Source of the DNA: Actinomycetales bacterium
Lineage (GTDB): Bacteria; Actinomycetota; Actinomycetes; Actinomycetales; Cellulomonadaceae
DNA length: 14,507 bases
Assembly: GCA_012514545.1 (NCBI GenBank)
Contig: JAAZAC010000042.1
Span: 1 to 14,507, forward strand
Direction: 5' to 3'
In this document: positions 1 to 5,912 of the stretch, piece after piece
Position numbering within the stretch: position 1 is the stretch's first letter
How the letters are laid out: the number at the start of each line of letters is the position of its first letter
The notes under the pieces: model-generated
Told to the model about the DNA's origin: nothing
Seen by the model: only the letters and a program-made list of their open reading frames with translations
Databases searched by the model: none
Translations under genes and position numbers: made by a program

Positions 1-398
1 GCGAGGTTGAGCGAGCGGCGCCCGGGCAGCATCGGGATGCGCACGCGGGCGGTCACGCGCGGGTGGGCGAGCACGTCGTCGGGCAGGCCGGTGGGCTCCG
101 GGCCGAAGAGGAGGACGTCGCCGTCGGTGTAGGCCACGTCGGTGTGGCGGACGGTCCCGCGGGCGGTGAAGGCGAGGACGCGCGCGTCCGGAAGGGCGGC
201 GAGGGCGGCCCCGAGGTCGGCGTGCACGACGACGTGCGCCATGTCGTGGTAGTCGAGGCCGGCGCGCCGCAGCCGGGGCTCGTCGAGCTCGAACAGCGGG
301 TCGACGAGGTGCAGGCGGGCGCCGGTGGCCGCGACCATCCGGATCGCGTTGCCGGTGTTGCCCGCGATCCGGGGCTCGAGGAAGACGAGGTGCAGCAC
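1..398 (-). CDS. trmL: tRNA (cytidine/uridine-34) 2'-O-methyltransferase TrmL, C-terminus cut by window edge
   Basis: SPOUT-family methyltransferase that puts a 2'-O-methyl group from S-adenosylmethionine on the wobble nucleotide of certain tRNA-Leu species in the cytoplasm. About 132 codons are present. The N-terminus reads VLHLVFLEPRIAGNTGNAIR, the family's opening (EPxIxxNTGNxIR). It is followed by RRAGLDYHD, by the SAM-site motif FGPEPTGLPD and by RIPMLPGRRSLNLA, the trefoil-knot region. The missing part is roughly the last 20-25 residues. The GTG at 396-398 is the only start that gives the family N-terminus. It lies 1 nt after the stop of the upstream LacI gene, so the two are probably cotranscribed, though no strong Shine-Dalgarno sequence is visible. 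Family assignment is firm. The exact tRNA target is inferred from family knowledge. Confidence 0.88.
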   Translation of the reverse strand, partial: MLHLVFLEPRIAGNTGNAIRMVAATGARLHLVDPLFELDEPRLRRAGLDYHDMAHVVVHADLGAALAALPDARVLAFTARGTVRHTDVAYTDGDVLLFGPEPTGLPDDVLAHPRVTARVRIPMLPGRRSLNL

Positions 399-399
399 G

Positions 400-1473
400 T
401 CAGCCCGCCGTCGGGATAGCGCCGCCCGGCGGGCGCGGGGGCGCGGTGCTCTCGCGCACGACGAGCTCGGTCGCCAGGTCGATGCGCAGGTTGCTCGGGG
501 CCTCGCCGCGCGCGAGGTCGAGCACCATGCGCGCCGCCGTCGCCGCCATCTCCTGCAGCGGCTGACGGATCGTCGTCAGCGGCGGGCCGATCCACGCGGC
601 GACGGGCAGGTCGTCGTAGCCGACGACCGACAGGTCCTCCGGCACGCGCAGGCCGCGCTCGCGGGCGGCGCGCAGCACCCCGAGGGCCTGCAGGTCGCTG
701 CCGGCGAAGATCGCCGTCGGCGGCTCGGGGAGGTCGAGCAGGGCGGCGCCGTGCGTGTAGCCGCCGCCGACGAAGAAGTCCCCGTAGCGCACCAGCATCG
801 GGTCGGCGGGCACGCCGGCCTCCTCGAGCGCCGACCGGTACCCGTCGACGCGGGCGCGGCTGCACATGACGTCCGCGGGGCCCGCGATGACGGCGATCCG
901 CCGGTGCCCGAGCCCGAGCAGGTGCCGGGTGGCCGCGAGCCCGCCGTTCCAGTTGGCGGAGCCGACCGTCGGCACGTCCGTGGGCGGCTCGCCCGCCGTG
1001 TCGACGACGACGACGGGGATCGACCGGGCCGCGAGCTGGCGCCGCTGGGCGACGTCCAGGCCGGACAGCACGAGGATGACGCCGAGCGGCGGGCGGGCGA
1101 GGACGTCGTCGAGCCACTCCTGGGGCGGGCGGTGGGCGCCGCCCAGCTCCGACAGCACGACGCCGACCCGGGCGGCGGCGGCCACCTGCTCGACGCCCTT
1201 GATGAGCTCGACCGCCCACGCGAAGTCGAGCTCGTGGATGACCAGGTCGATGAGCCGCGCGCTCGAGCTGACCTTGGTGCGACGCCGCCGGTAGCCGTGC
1301 CGCTCGATGGCGGCCTCGACGCGCGCGCGGGTGGCCGCCGAGACGTCGGGGCGGCCGTTGAGCACCTTGGAGACCGTGGGCACGGACACCCCGGCCTCGC
1401 GCGCGATGGCGGAGATCGTCGTCGTCCGTGCCTCGTCGGCCACGTCGTCCCCCTGACGCTGTTGCGCGACCAT
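400..1473 (-). CDS. LacI-family transcriptional regulator, xylobiose/cellobiose-repressor (BxlR/CebR-like) type
   Basis: A 357-residue DNA-binding repressor. The helix-turn-helix is at about residues 18-62 (TISAIAREAGVSVPTVSKVL). A periplasmic-binding-protein-like effector domain covers about 72-345, with typical stretches such as ELDFAWAVELIKGVE, GLGHRRIAVIAGP, IFAGSDLQALGVL and VVGYDDLPVA. The hinge after the HTH is unusual: instead of the common YxPNxxAR-L it reads GYRRRRTKVSSSARL, as I recall from actinobacterial xylobiose/cellobiose repressors. The likely ligand is therefore a plant-wall oligosaccharide, which is inference. ATG 1471-1473 is chosen because a -10-like TAGCGT lies upstream; an in-frame GTG at 1441-1443 is a possible alternative. 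The gene is divergent from the DUF624 gene and directly precedes trmL. An inverted repeat over the start codon (1461-1482) could be an autoregulatory operator. Confidence 0.9.
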   Translation of the reverse strand: MVAQQRQGDDVADEARTTTISAIAREAGVSVPTVSKVLNGRPDVSAATRARVEAAIERHGYRRRRTKVSSSARLIDLVIHELDFAWAVELIKGVEQVAAAARVGVVLSELGGAHRPPQEWLDDVLARPPLGVILVLSGLDVAQRRQLAARSIPVVVVDTAGEPPTDVPTVGSANWNGGLAATRHLLGLGHRRIAVIAGPADVMCSRARVDGYRSALEEAGVPADPMLVRYGDFFVGGGYTHGAALLDLPEPPTAIFAGSDLQALGVLRAARERGLRVPEDLSVVGYDDLPVAAWIGPPLTTIRQPLQEMAATAARMVLDLARGEAPSNLRIDLATELVVRESTAPPRPPGGAIPTAG

Positions 1474-1482
1474 GATCGCAAC
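1461..1482. promoter_or_regulatory. Inverted repeat overlapping the lacI-type start codon, possible operator
   Basis: GTTGCG and CGCAAC are perfect 6-bp arms separated by 10 bp, with the ATG of the regulator gene inside. It sits just downstream of the candidate -10 box at 1492-1497, a suitable place for autorepression. It does not have the common LacI-family operator centre (CG flanked by AA/TT-type half-sites), so the assignment is speculative. Confidence 0.25.
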
Positions 1483-1491
1483 TTTCGGCTC

Positions 1492-1497
1492 ACGCTA
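1492..1497 (-). promoter_or_regulatory. Candidate -10 box of the LacI-type gene
   Basis: Reads TAGCGT on the minus strand. The predicted transcription start is about 1485, giving a leader of about 12 nt without a Shine-Dalgarno sequence. No convincing -35 element is seen. Confidence 0.35.
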
Positions 1498-1695
1498 GCA
1501 CCGGGCCCGCGGCGCGGCGAGAGGTCGTTCCTGCTCGACCACGGGTCGGTGGCCGGGCCCAGGATCCCGCCACGGCCGCCGCAGCGGGCGCGCGGTGGTG
1601 CGCGGAGTGTCGTCGTGCGCCGCGATACTTTCGCGCCGCCGCGCGCGGGACGGTCGCCGTCCCCGTCGGTGGCCCGGCGACGGCGTCCGCCCCGC

Positions 1696-1701
1696 TACCG
1701 T
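1696..1701 (+). promoter_or_regulatory. Candidate -10 box, DUF624 gene (leaderless)
   Basis: TACCGT followed by 7 nt and then GTG at 1709. The spacing puts the transcription start on the start codon, which decides the start in favour of 1709 over the in-frame GTG at 1700 that overlaps the box. Confidence 0.5.
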
Positions 1702-1708
1702 GACCTCC

Positions 1709-2548
1709 GTGCCCGCCGCCGACCCCCGCCCCGAGGACCCCGTCGAGCCCGCCGACCCTGCCGGGCCCGCCGACGTCGCCGAGTCCCCGGCCCCCCAGCC
1801 GCGGCCGCGCGCGTCCGTGGTCGCGGCCTGGTTCGTCGTCGTCGAGGCGCTGTTCGTCCTGACGACGGCGCCCGCCCTGGTGTGGCTGCTCGTCCTCGAC
1901 TGGCGCGCGAGCGACCTCCCCCTCGCGGTCGCGCTGCTCATCCCGGTGGGCCCCGCGACCGCGGCGTCGGTGTTCGCGTGGCGCAAGCTCGCCGACGAGC
2001 CCGACCTCGGGCCGGTGCGCGCGTTCTGGCGGGGCTACCGGCTGGACTGGGCCGACGCCCTGCGCGTGTGGACCCCGGCGCTCGCCGTGCTCGCGGTCCT
2101 CGCCGTCAACCTCGTGAACCTGCGCGGCTCCGACCTGCCCGCGGTGTTCGGGGTGGTCGGCGGCGTGGTCGCGGTGATCGCGCTGGTGTGGACGGGCCAC
2201 GCCCTCGTCGTGGTGTCGCTGTTCAGCTTCCGGTGGCGCGACGTGGCCCGCATCGGCACGTTCTTCCTCGTCTTCCGGTGGCGACCGACCCTCGGGCTGC
2301 TCGCGATCGCGGCGCTCGCCGGCGCGGTGGTGGTCCTCGTCGGCGCCTGGCTCCTGCTGCCCCTCGCGTCCGTGCTCACGTTCCTGCTCTGGTGGAACGC
2401 GCGGCCGCTCGTCGCGGAGATCCACCGGCGGTTCGTCGTCGGCGCGCCGGAGGCCCCGCAGCCCAAGCCCTGGCCCGGCCTGGACGCGGCGGACGCCGAG
2501 GAGACCGGCGCGGACGACGCCCCGGACGACGCGCGCGCCGACGGGTGA
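1709..2548 (+). CDS. Polytopic membrane protein, DUF624/YesL-like
   Basis: A 279-residue predicted inner-membrane protein. Residues 1-35 are an acidic, proline-rich cytoplasmic tail. About five hydrophobic segments follow at roughly 37-64, 70-91, 118-138, 144-172 and 195-230. The C-terminal tail (about 245-279) is soluble and rich in Asp, Glu and Ala. The AFWRGYRLDWADALRVW region after the second segment resembles the DUF624 (YesL) family, whose members often lie in carbohydrate-utilisation loci. The molecular function is unknown. Its position divergent from a sugar-type LacI repressor suits such a role, but no transporter subunits are adjacent. The GTG at 1709 is supported by the TACCGT box upstream. 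The next gene begins 44 bp downstream with its own candidate promoter. Family assignment is moderate and membrane topology is reasonably clear. Confidence 0.72.
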   Translation: MPAADPRPEDPVEPADPAGPADVAESPAPQPRPRASVVAAWFVVVEALFVLTTAPALVWLLVLDWRASDLPLAVALLIPVGPATAASVFAWRKLADEPDLGPVRAFWRGYRLDWADALRVWTPALAVLAVLAVNLVNLRGSDLPAVFGVVGGVVAVIALVWTGHALVVVSLFSFRWRDVARIGTFFLVFRWRPTLGLLAIAALAGAVVVLVGAWLLLPLASVLTFLLWWNARPLVAEIHRRFVVGAPEAPQPKPWPGLDAADAEETGADDAPDDARADG

Positions 2549-2579
2549 TCGGTCCCGCCGACGGGGCCGGGGCTGTCGG

Positions 2580-2585
2580 TACCGT
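2580..2585 (+). promoter_or_regulatory. Candidate -10 box, argA-like gene (leaderless)
   Basis: TACCGT, then 7 nt, then GTG at 2593. The box and the bases after it nearly repeat those before the DUF624 gene, which argues that both are genuine. Confidence 0.5.
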
Positions 2586-2592
2586 GACCCGT

Positions 2593-3177
2593 GTGGAGGA
2601 GTACTCGCCGTCGGCGTTCTCGGCCCCGCACTGGCGCACGTCCGACGACGCCGCCCCGCAGCCCGGGGAGCCCGCGCCCCCGGTGCGCGTCCGGCCGGCG
2701 CTGCCCGCCGACGTCCCGACCATCCGGGACCTCGTCGACGCGTACGCGCGCGAGCGGATCCTCCTGCCGAAGGAGCTCGTCGGGTACTACGAGGACGTCC
2801 AGGAGTTCGTCGTCGCCGTGGACGACGCCGACACGGTGGTCGGGTGCGGTGCGCTCCACGTCATGTGGGCCGACCTGGGCGAGGTCCGCACGCTCGCGGT
2901 GCGCCAGGACCTGCGGGGCCGCGGCATCGGGCACGCCCTGCTCGTCGCGCTGCTCGACCGGGCGCGGGCGCTCGGGCTCGTGCGGGTGTTCTGCCTGACG
3001 TTCGAGGTGGACTTCTTCCGCCGCCACGGGTTCCACCCGATCAGCGGGACGCCGGTCGACCCGGCCGTGTTCGCGGAGCTGCTCCGCTCGCACGACGCGG
3101 GCGTCGCCGAGTTCCTCGACCTCGCGCACGTCAAGCCGAACACCCTCGGCAACACGCGGATGCTCCTGCACCTCTGA
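2593..3177 (+). CDS. argA: GNAT N-acetyltransferase, ArgA-like amino-acid N-acetyltransferase
   Basis: Probably transfers acetyl from acetyl-CoA to the alpha-amino group of glutamate (or glutamine), the first step of arginine synthesis, in the cytoplasm. It has 194 residues. About 30 residues of disordered N-terminus precede a GNAT fold at about 31-194. The ILLPKELVGYYEDVQEFVVA stretch (56-75) matches actinobacterial single-domain ArgA proteins (Rv2747 type) as I recall them. The acetyl-CoA site is LAVRQDLRGRGIG (101-113), followed by the late motif FFRRHGFHPI (141-150). The C-terminus LGNTRMLLHL is also typical. It lacks the amino-acid-kinase domain of the E. coli ArgA, as actinobacterial forms do. 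The start at GTG 2593 follows from the leaderless -10 spacing; GTG 2584 is an alternative. Other arginine genes are not adjacent. The GNAT fold is certain and the substrate is inferred. Confidence 0.85.
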   Translation: MEEYSPSAFSAPHWRTSDDAAPQPGEPAPPVRVRPALPADVPTIRDLVDAYARERILLPKELVGYYEDVQEFVVAVDDADTVVGCGALHVMWADLGEVRTLAVRQDLRGRGIGHALLVALLDRARALGLVRVFCLTFEVDFFRRHGFHPISGTPVDPAVFAELLRSHDAGVAEFLDLAHVKPNTLGNTRMLLHL

Positions 3178-3189
3178 CCCGGCGCCGGG
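3178..3189. terminator. Possible bidirectional terminator between convergent genes
   Basis: CCCGGCGCCGGG is a perfect 12-bp palindrome immediately after the argA-like stop, in the 43-bp gap to the convergent kinase gene. There is no T-tract and a hairpin could have only a very small loop, so termination here is a weak inference. Confidence 0.25.
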
Positions 3190-3220
3190 CGGGGCAGCGG
3201 GGCCGGTTCTGGACCGCGCC

Positions 3221-4132
3221 TCAGTCCTGGACGGCCTTGGCGATCGCCACCTGGCGTGTGAGCCAGTCCCGGTCCGGGTCGGCGCCCCGCGCGCCCGCGT
3301 CGGCGATCTCCCACAGGGCGTTGACCATGACGCGCACCACCGTGAGGTCCCGCGCGCGGTCCGGGTCCAGACCGGCGACGTCGCACGCGACCGCGAGCCG
3401 ACGCCGCAGCGCGCCCCGCAGGTCGCCCGTCGCCACCGCCGCGGACCACCGGTTCCACAGCAGCGGCGCGGGCTCCCAGTGCGGGTCGCCGGACCACGGC
3501 TTCGGGTCGATCGCCAGCCACGGCTCGCGCAGCCCGGCGAGCACGTTGGCGTCGTGCAGGTCGCCGTGCAGCAGCCGCGCGTCCACGTCCGGGTCGTCCG
3601 CCAGCGCGGCGGCGAGCGTCGCCGCCTGCTCGACGTACCGGCGGGGCACCGGGGCGCCACGGGGGAGCGCCGCGAGCTCGCCCGCCCAGCGGCGCAGCGC
3701 GTCGGACAGCCGCGGCGGCTGCGCCAGCGCGGGCACGTGCAGGCGGCGGTAGAGCCCCGCGACGACGGCGACCGCGTCGTCCACCGGCAGGATCCGCAGG
3801 TCGCGCGGCTCGAGGCGCTCGAGCAGCAGCGCCGACCGGTGCGGGTCCGCGCGGAGCAGCCGGACCGCCCCGTGCCCGCCCCAGCGGCGCAGCGCCAGGT
3901 GCTCGGCCGCGGCCTCCGGGTGCGGGAAGCCGGCCTTGAGCACCGCGCGCTCGCCGTCCTCGGTGCGCACGGGCAGCACGAGCGCGGTGCGCCCGTGGGC
4001 GGGCTCGCCGTCGGGCGCGAGGGACCACTCGGCGAGCAGGTCCGCGGTCAGGCGGGGGAGCCGCTCGAGCCACGCCGCCCAGTCCGGGCCGTGCCCGGCG
4101 GCGGCGAGGCCGGCGGGGATCACGGGGCTCAC
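3221..4132 (-). CDS. APH(6)/hydroxyurea-type phosphotransferase (streptomycin 6-kinase-like)
   Basis: An ATP-dependent small-molecule kinase of 303 residues, close to the usual length of the family. The N-lobe lysine is in AVLKAGFPH (K66). The catalytic loop is HGDLHDANVL (189-198), with the Brenner-type HGD. The metal-binding segment is LAIDPKPWSGDP (206-217), the IDPKP form characteristic of streptomycin 6-phosphotransferases and related aminoglycoside/hydroxyurea kinases (APH_6_hur). Chromosomal actinobacterial members are often annotated as resistance proteins, but their natural substrate is usually unknown, so resistance should not be assumed. The GTG start at 4130-4132 overlaps the mutY stop by the four bases GTGA, so it is probably translated by coupling from the mutY transcript. 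No separate promoter or Shine-Dalgarno sequence is seen. Confidence 0.85.
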   Translation of the reverse strand: MSPVIPAGLAAAGHGPDWAAWLERLPRLTADLLAEWSLAPDGEPAHGRTALVLPVRTEDGERAVLKAGFPHPEAAAEHLALRRWGGHGAVRLLRADPHRSALLLERLEPRDLRILPVDDAVAVVAGLYRRLHVPALAQPPRLSDALRRWAGELAALPRGAPVPRRYVEQAATLAAALADDPDVDARLLHGDLHDANVLAGLREPWLAIDPKPWSGDPHWEPAPLLWNRWSAAVATGDLRGALRRRLAVACDVAGLDPDRARDLTVVRVMVNALWEIADAGARGADPDRDWLTRQVAIAKAVQD

Positions 4133-4992
4133 TCCGGCAGCGCGTGCCCGCCCGGCACGCGCGCGACGAGCCCGTCGGCCACCAGGCCGGCGAGCGCCCG
4201 ACGGCGCTGGTCGGCGTCGTGCGGCCACGCGGCGGCCAGGGCGGCGTCGGCCACCGGCCCGTCCGCCGCCCGCAGCGCCGCCATGATCCGGCCGCGCGCC
4301 TGGCGGTCCGTGCCCGCCCACGGCTGGGACCGCCGCGCGGCCGCGGGGGGCGGCGCGCCCGCCCGGCGCCACGCGCACGCCGCGGCGATCGGGCACGCGC
4401 CGCACCGCGGCGCCCGGGCAGTGCACACGAGCGCGCCCAGCTCCATGACGGCGGAGGACCACGCGGCGGCGCGGGCGTCGTCGTCGGGCAGGACGGACTC
4501 CGCGCGCCGGCGCTCCGCGACGGTCGGGTGCGCGGGCGGCAGCGCCTCGCCGGCCACGGCCCGCGCGAGCACCCGCCGCACGTTGGTGTCGAGCACGGCC
4601 GCGCGCCGCCCGAACGCGAAGGCGAGCACCGCGGCCGCCGTGTAGTCGCCCACCCCGGGCAGCGCGCGCAGCGCGTCGCGGTCGGTGGGCAGCTCGCCGC
4701 CGTGCCGCTCGACCACCGCCCGCGCGCACGCGTGGAGCCGCAGCGCGCGCCGCGGGTAGCCGAGCGTGCCCCAGGCGCGCAGCACGTCCGCGACGCCGGC
4801 CGCGGCGAGGGCGGCCGGCGTCGGCCAGCGCTCGAGCCACTCCCGCCACACCGGCAGGACCCGCGCGACGGGCGTCTGCTGCAGCATCACCTCGCTGACG
4901 AGCACGCCCCACGGCGTCCGGTCCGCCGCCCGCCACGGCAGGTCGCGCGCGGCGCCGGCGTACCAGGCGAGGACGGGGTCGACGAGCGGCAC
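4129..4992 (-). CDS. mutY: A/G-specific adenine DNA glycosylase MutY
   Basis: Removes adenine mispaired with 8-oxoguanine, protecting against oxidative G:C to T:A mutation. It has 287 residues. EVMLQQTPV (34-42) holds the catalytic Glu34. The helix-hairpin-helix is LPGVGDYTAAAVLAFAFGRR (111-130), and Tyr117 at this site is typical of MutY, where endonuclease III has Lys. VLDTNVRRV (133-141) holds the catalytic Asp135. The [4Fe-4S] ligands are C190, C197, C200 and C206, with the exact C-x6-C-x2-C-x5-C spacing. The C-terminus (about 210-287) lacks an obvious full NUDIX-like 8-oxoG recognition domain, giving a short MutY as in other actinobacteria. GTG 4990-4992 is chosen because it starts at the family N-terminus (DPVLAWYAGAARDLPWR) and is preceded by a leaderless -10. 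The frame stays open further upstream, but that sequence is antisense to the neighbouring gene. Confidence 0.93.
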   Translation of the reverse strand: MPLVDPVLAWYAGAARDLPWRAADRTPWGVLVSEVMLQQTPVARVLPVWREWLERWPTPAALAAAGVADVLRAWGTLGYPRRALRLHACARAVVERHGGELPTDRDALRALPGVGDYTAAAVLAFAFGRRAAVLDTNVRRVLARAVAGEALPPAHPTVAERRRAESVLPDDDARAAAWSSAVMELGALVCTARAPRCGACPIAAACAWRRAGAPPPAAARRSQPWAGTDRQARGRIMAALRAADGPVADAALAAAWPHDADQRRRALAGLVADGLVARVPGGHALPE

Positions 4993-4998
4993 GCCCCG

Positions 4999-5004
4999 AT
5001 CATC
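4999..5004 (-). promoter_or_regulatory. Candidate -10 box, mutY (leaderless)
   Basis: GATGAT on the minus strand, then 6 nt, then the GTG start. It matches the (T/G)ANNNT pattern and spacing seen before other genes in the window. No clear -35 is seen. Confidence 0.38.
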
Positions 5005-5057
5005 CCCCGGCGCGCGGACCCACGGCGCGGCTCCGCCGTCGGCCCGACGGCCCGCCG

Positions 5058-5063
5058 TACCGT
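5058..5063 (+). promoter_or_regulatory. Candidate -10 box of the secreted four-cysteine protein gene
   Basis: TACCGT, the same hexamer found before the DUF624 and argA-like genes. Here the start codon is 20 nt downstream, leaving a short leader that carries the Shine-Dalgarno sequence AGGGAGGG (5072-5079) before ATG 5084. Confidence 0.42.
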
Positions 5064-5083
5064 GGTCGCGGAGGGAGGGCACC

Positions 5084-5686
5084 ATGAGCGACATCCTGCG
5101 GTCGCTCGAACCGCAGCCGAGGTGGGTGTACTGGCTCCGGCGCGTGCTCGTCGGGGGTGCGGTGGTGCTCGTCCTGGTCCTCGTGGTCGCGCTGGTCAAG
5201 GCGATCGGCGGCGGCGACGGCGGCGGGGCGGCCGCGGAGGGCGCCGAGCCCACGCCGTCCGCGAGCGAGAGCGCCCCGCCCGACGTCACGCGCCCGTGCG
5301 AGGCGGCGGACCTCCAGCTCGCCCTGACGAGCGACGCGAGCTCCTACGCGGACGGGGCCACCCCGACGTTCACCGTCGCCGTGACGAACGTCGGGGCGTC
5401 GAGCTGCACGGTCGACGTCGGCACGACGGCGCTCGAGATCCTCGTCACGTCCGGCTCGGACCGGATCTGGTCGTCCCTGGACTGCGCGGTCGAGGGCGCC
5501 GAGGGCTCCGAGCGGCTGCTGCTGCTCGCCGAGGGCGCGCAGGAGGCCGCCGTCGTGCCGTGGGCGCGCGTGCGGTCGAACGCCACCTGCGACTCCGGCC
5601 TGCCGGCGCCGCGGCCGGGCACCTACCACGCGGTCGCGCGGCTCGTGGGCGCGGAGAGCGGGGACCTCGTCTTCACGCTCGGCTGA
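5084..5686 (+). CDS. Membrane-anchored extracytoplasmic protein of unknown function (four cysteines)
   Basis: A 200-residue protein. A short cytoplasmic N-terminus ending in positive charges (WLRR, 17-20) leads into one hydrophobic segment at about 21-41. A Gly-rich and Pro/Ser-rich linker follows (about 42-68), then an outer domain at about 69-200. That domain has four cysteines (C72, C108, C134, C169), enough for two disulphides. It looks beta-rich, with an Ig-like pattern such as FTVAVTNVGASSC and, near the end, GTYHAVARLVG. No lipobox is seen, so it is anchored by the uncleaved helix rather than by lipid. The strong AGGGAGGG at 5072-5079 fixes the start. It lies divergent from mutY and convergent with disA. 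The mycobacterial disA-mutY locus has, from memory, a membrane protein in the same position and orientation (Rv3587c). That is a positional match and not proof of homology. Function unknown. Confidence 0.82.
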   Translation: MSDILRSLEPQPRWVYWLRRVLVGGAVVLVLVLVVALVKAIGGGDGGGAAAEGAEPTPSASESAPPDVTRPCEAADLQLALTSDASSYADGATPTFTVAVTNVGASSCTVDVGTTALEILVTSGSDRIWSSLDCAVEGAEGSERLLLLAEGAQEAAVVPWARVRSNATCDSGLPAPRPGTYHAVARLVGAESGDLVFTLG

Positions 5687-5770
5687 GCGCGCGGGGAGTC
5701 CTCCCGACGACGGCGCCCCGCCCCCGCGCGTCGGCCGGCGCCACGGGAGCAGCCCCGGCGCACGTCGGGC

Positions 5771-5785
5771 CGCAGAGTGGAACGA
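5771..5785 (+). repeat. First copy of the AGTGGAACGA repeat
   Basis: CGCAGAGTGGAACGA is exactly reverse-complementary over 15 nt to 5828-5842. It can therefore pair with the right arm of the palindrome at 5798-5845, competing with that palindrome's own left arm. Confidence 0.85.
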
Positions 5786-5797
5786 AGTGAGGTCTCA

Positions 5798-5845
5798 GCG
5801 CGCGAAGTGGAACGAGTTGCCGGCAGATCGTTCCACTCTGCGCGC
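5798..5845. repeat. 48-nt near-perfect palindrome (REP-like or terminator-like)
   Basis: The 24 symmetric pairs comprise 20 Watson-Crick, 2 G-T and 2 mismatches. Arms of GCGCGC (5798-5803/5840-5845) enclose AGTGGAACGA (5806-5815) and its complement TCGTTCCACT (5828-5837). TGCCGGCA (5818-5825) is at the centre. With essentially no loop it could extrude as a cruciform in DNA or form a long hairpin in either convergent transcript. It could serve as a shared terminator or be a dispersed palindromic element. No T-tract follows on either strand. Confidence 0.8.
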
Positions 5846-5912
5846 GCCACGGCGCCCCCGCGCCGCGATGACTCGTGCCCGGGACGGCCCCCGTGCCTGG
5901 ACATCACAGCTG

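Larger units (their letters stand above)
1474..1708. other. Divergent intergenic region
   Basis: These 235 bp separate the divergent LacI and DUF624 genes. They hold the candidate -10 boxes of both genes (1492-1497 minus, 1696-1701 plus). The middle (about 1500-1690) is GC-rich and I recognise no operator, RNA or small gene in it. The plus-strand frame stays open back to an ATG at 1595, but that extension encodes an arginine-rich, low-complexity stretch unlike a real N-terminus. Confidence 0.5.
5687..5912. other. Convergent intergenic region with palindromic repeats
   Basis: These 226 bp lie between the stops of the secreted-protein gene and disA. The first part is plain GC-rich DNA with a weak 5-bp stem (GGGAG-TC-CTCCC, 5694-5705). 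The centre holds three copies of an AGTGGAACGA core, described separately. The last 60 bp show nothing recognisable. The repeat cluster has more A and T than its surroundings, which may mark it as an inserted element. Confidence 0.7.

Noticed and set aside
325..3177. A very long plus-strand open frame spanning the lacI-type gene, the DUF624 gene and the argA-like gene
   Set aside because: Only its last part (from 2593) encodes a recognisable protein. The rest is arginine/alanine-rich low-complexity sequence antisense to or out of frame with real genes, a usual artefact of high GC.
3178..3220. Strong terminator between the argA-like and kinase genes
   Set aside because: The 12-bp palindrome is real but has no loop of workable size and no T-tract, so it is kept only as a low-confidence entry.
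3221..4132. Acquired antibiotic-resistance gene
   Set aside because: The kinase family includes streptomycin 6-kinases, but codon use and operon coupling to mutY indicate a resident chromosomal gene. Resistance cannot be read from sequence.
4129..5289. Longer mutY start upstream of 4992
   Set aside because: The extension is low-complexity sequence antisense to the secreted-protein gene. The family N-terminus begins at the GTG 4990-4992.
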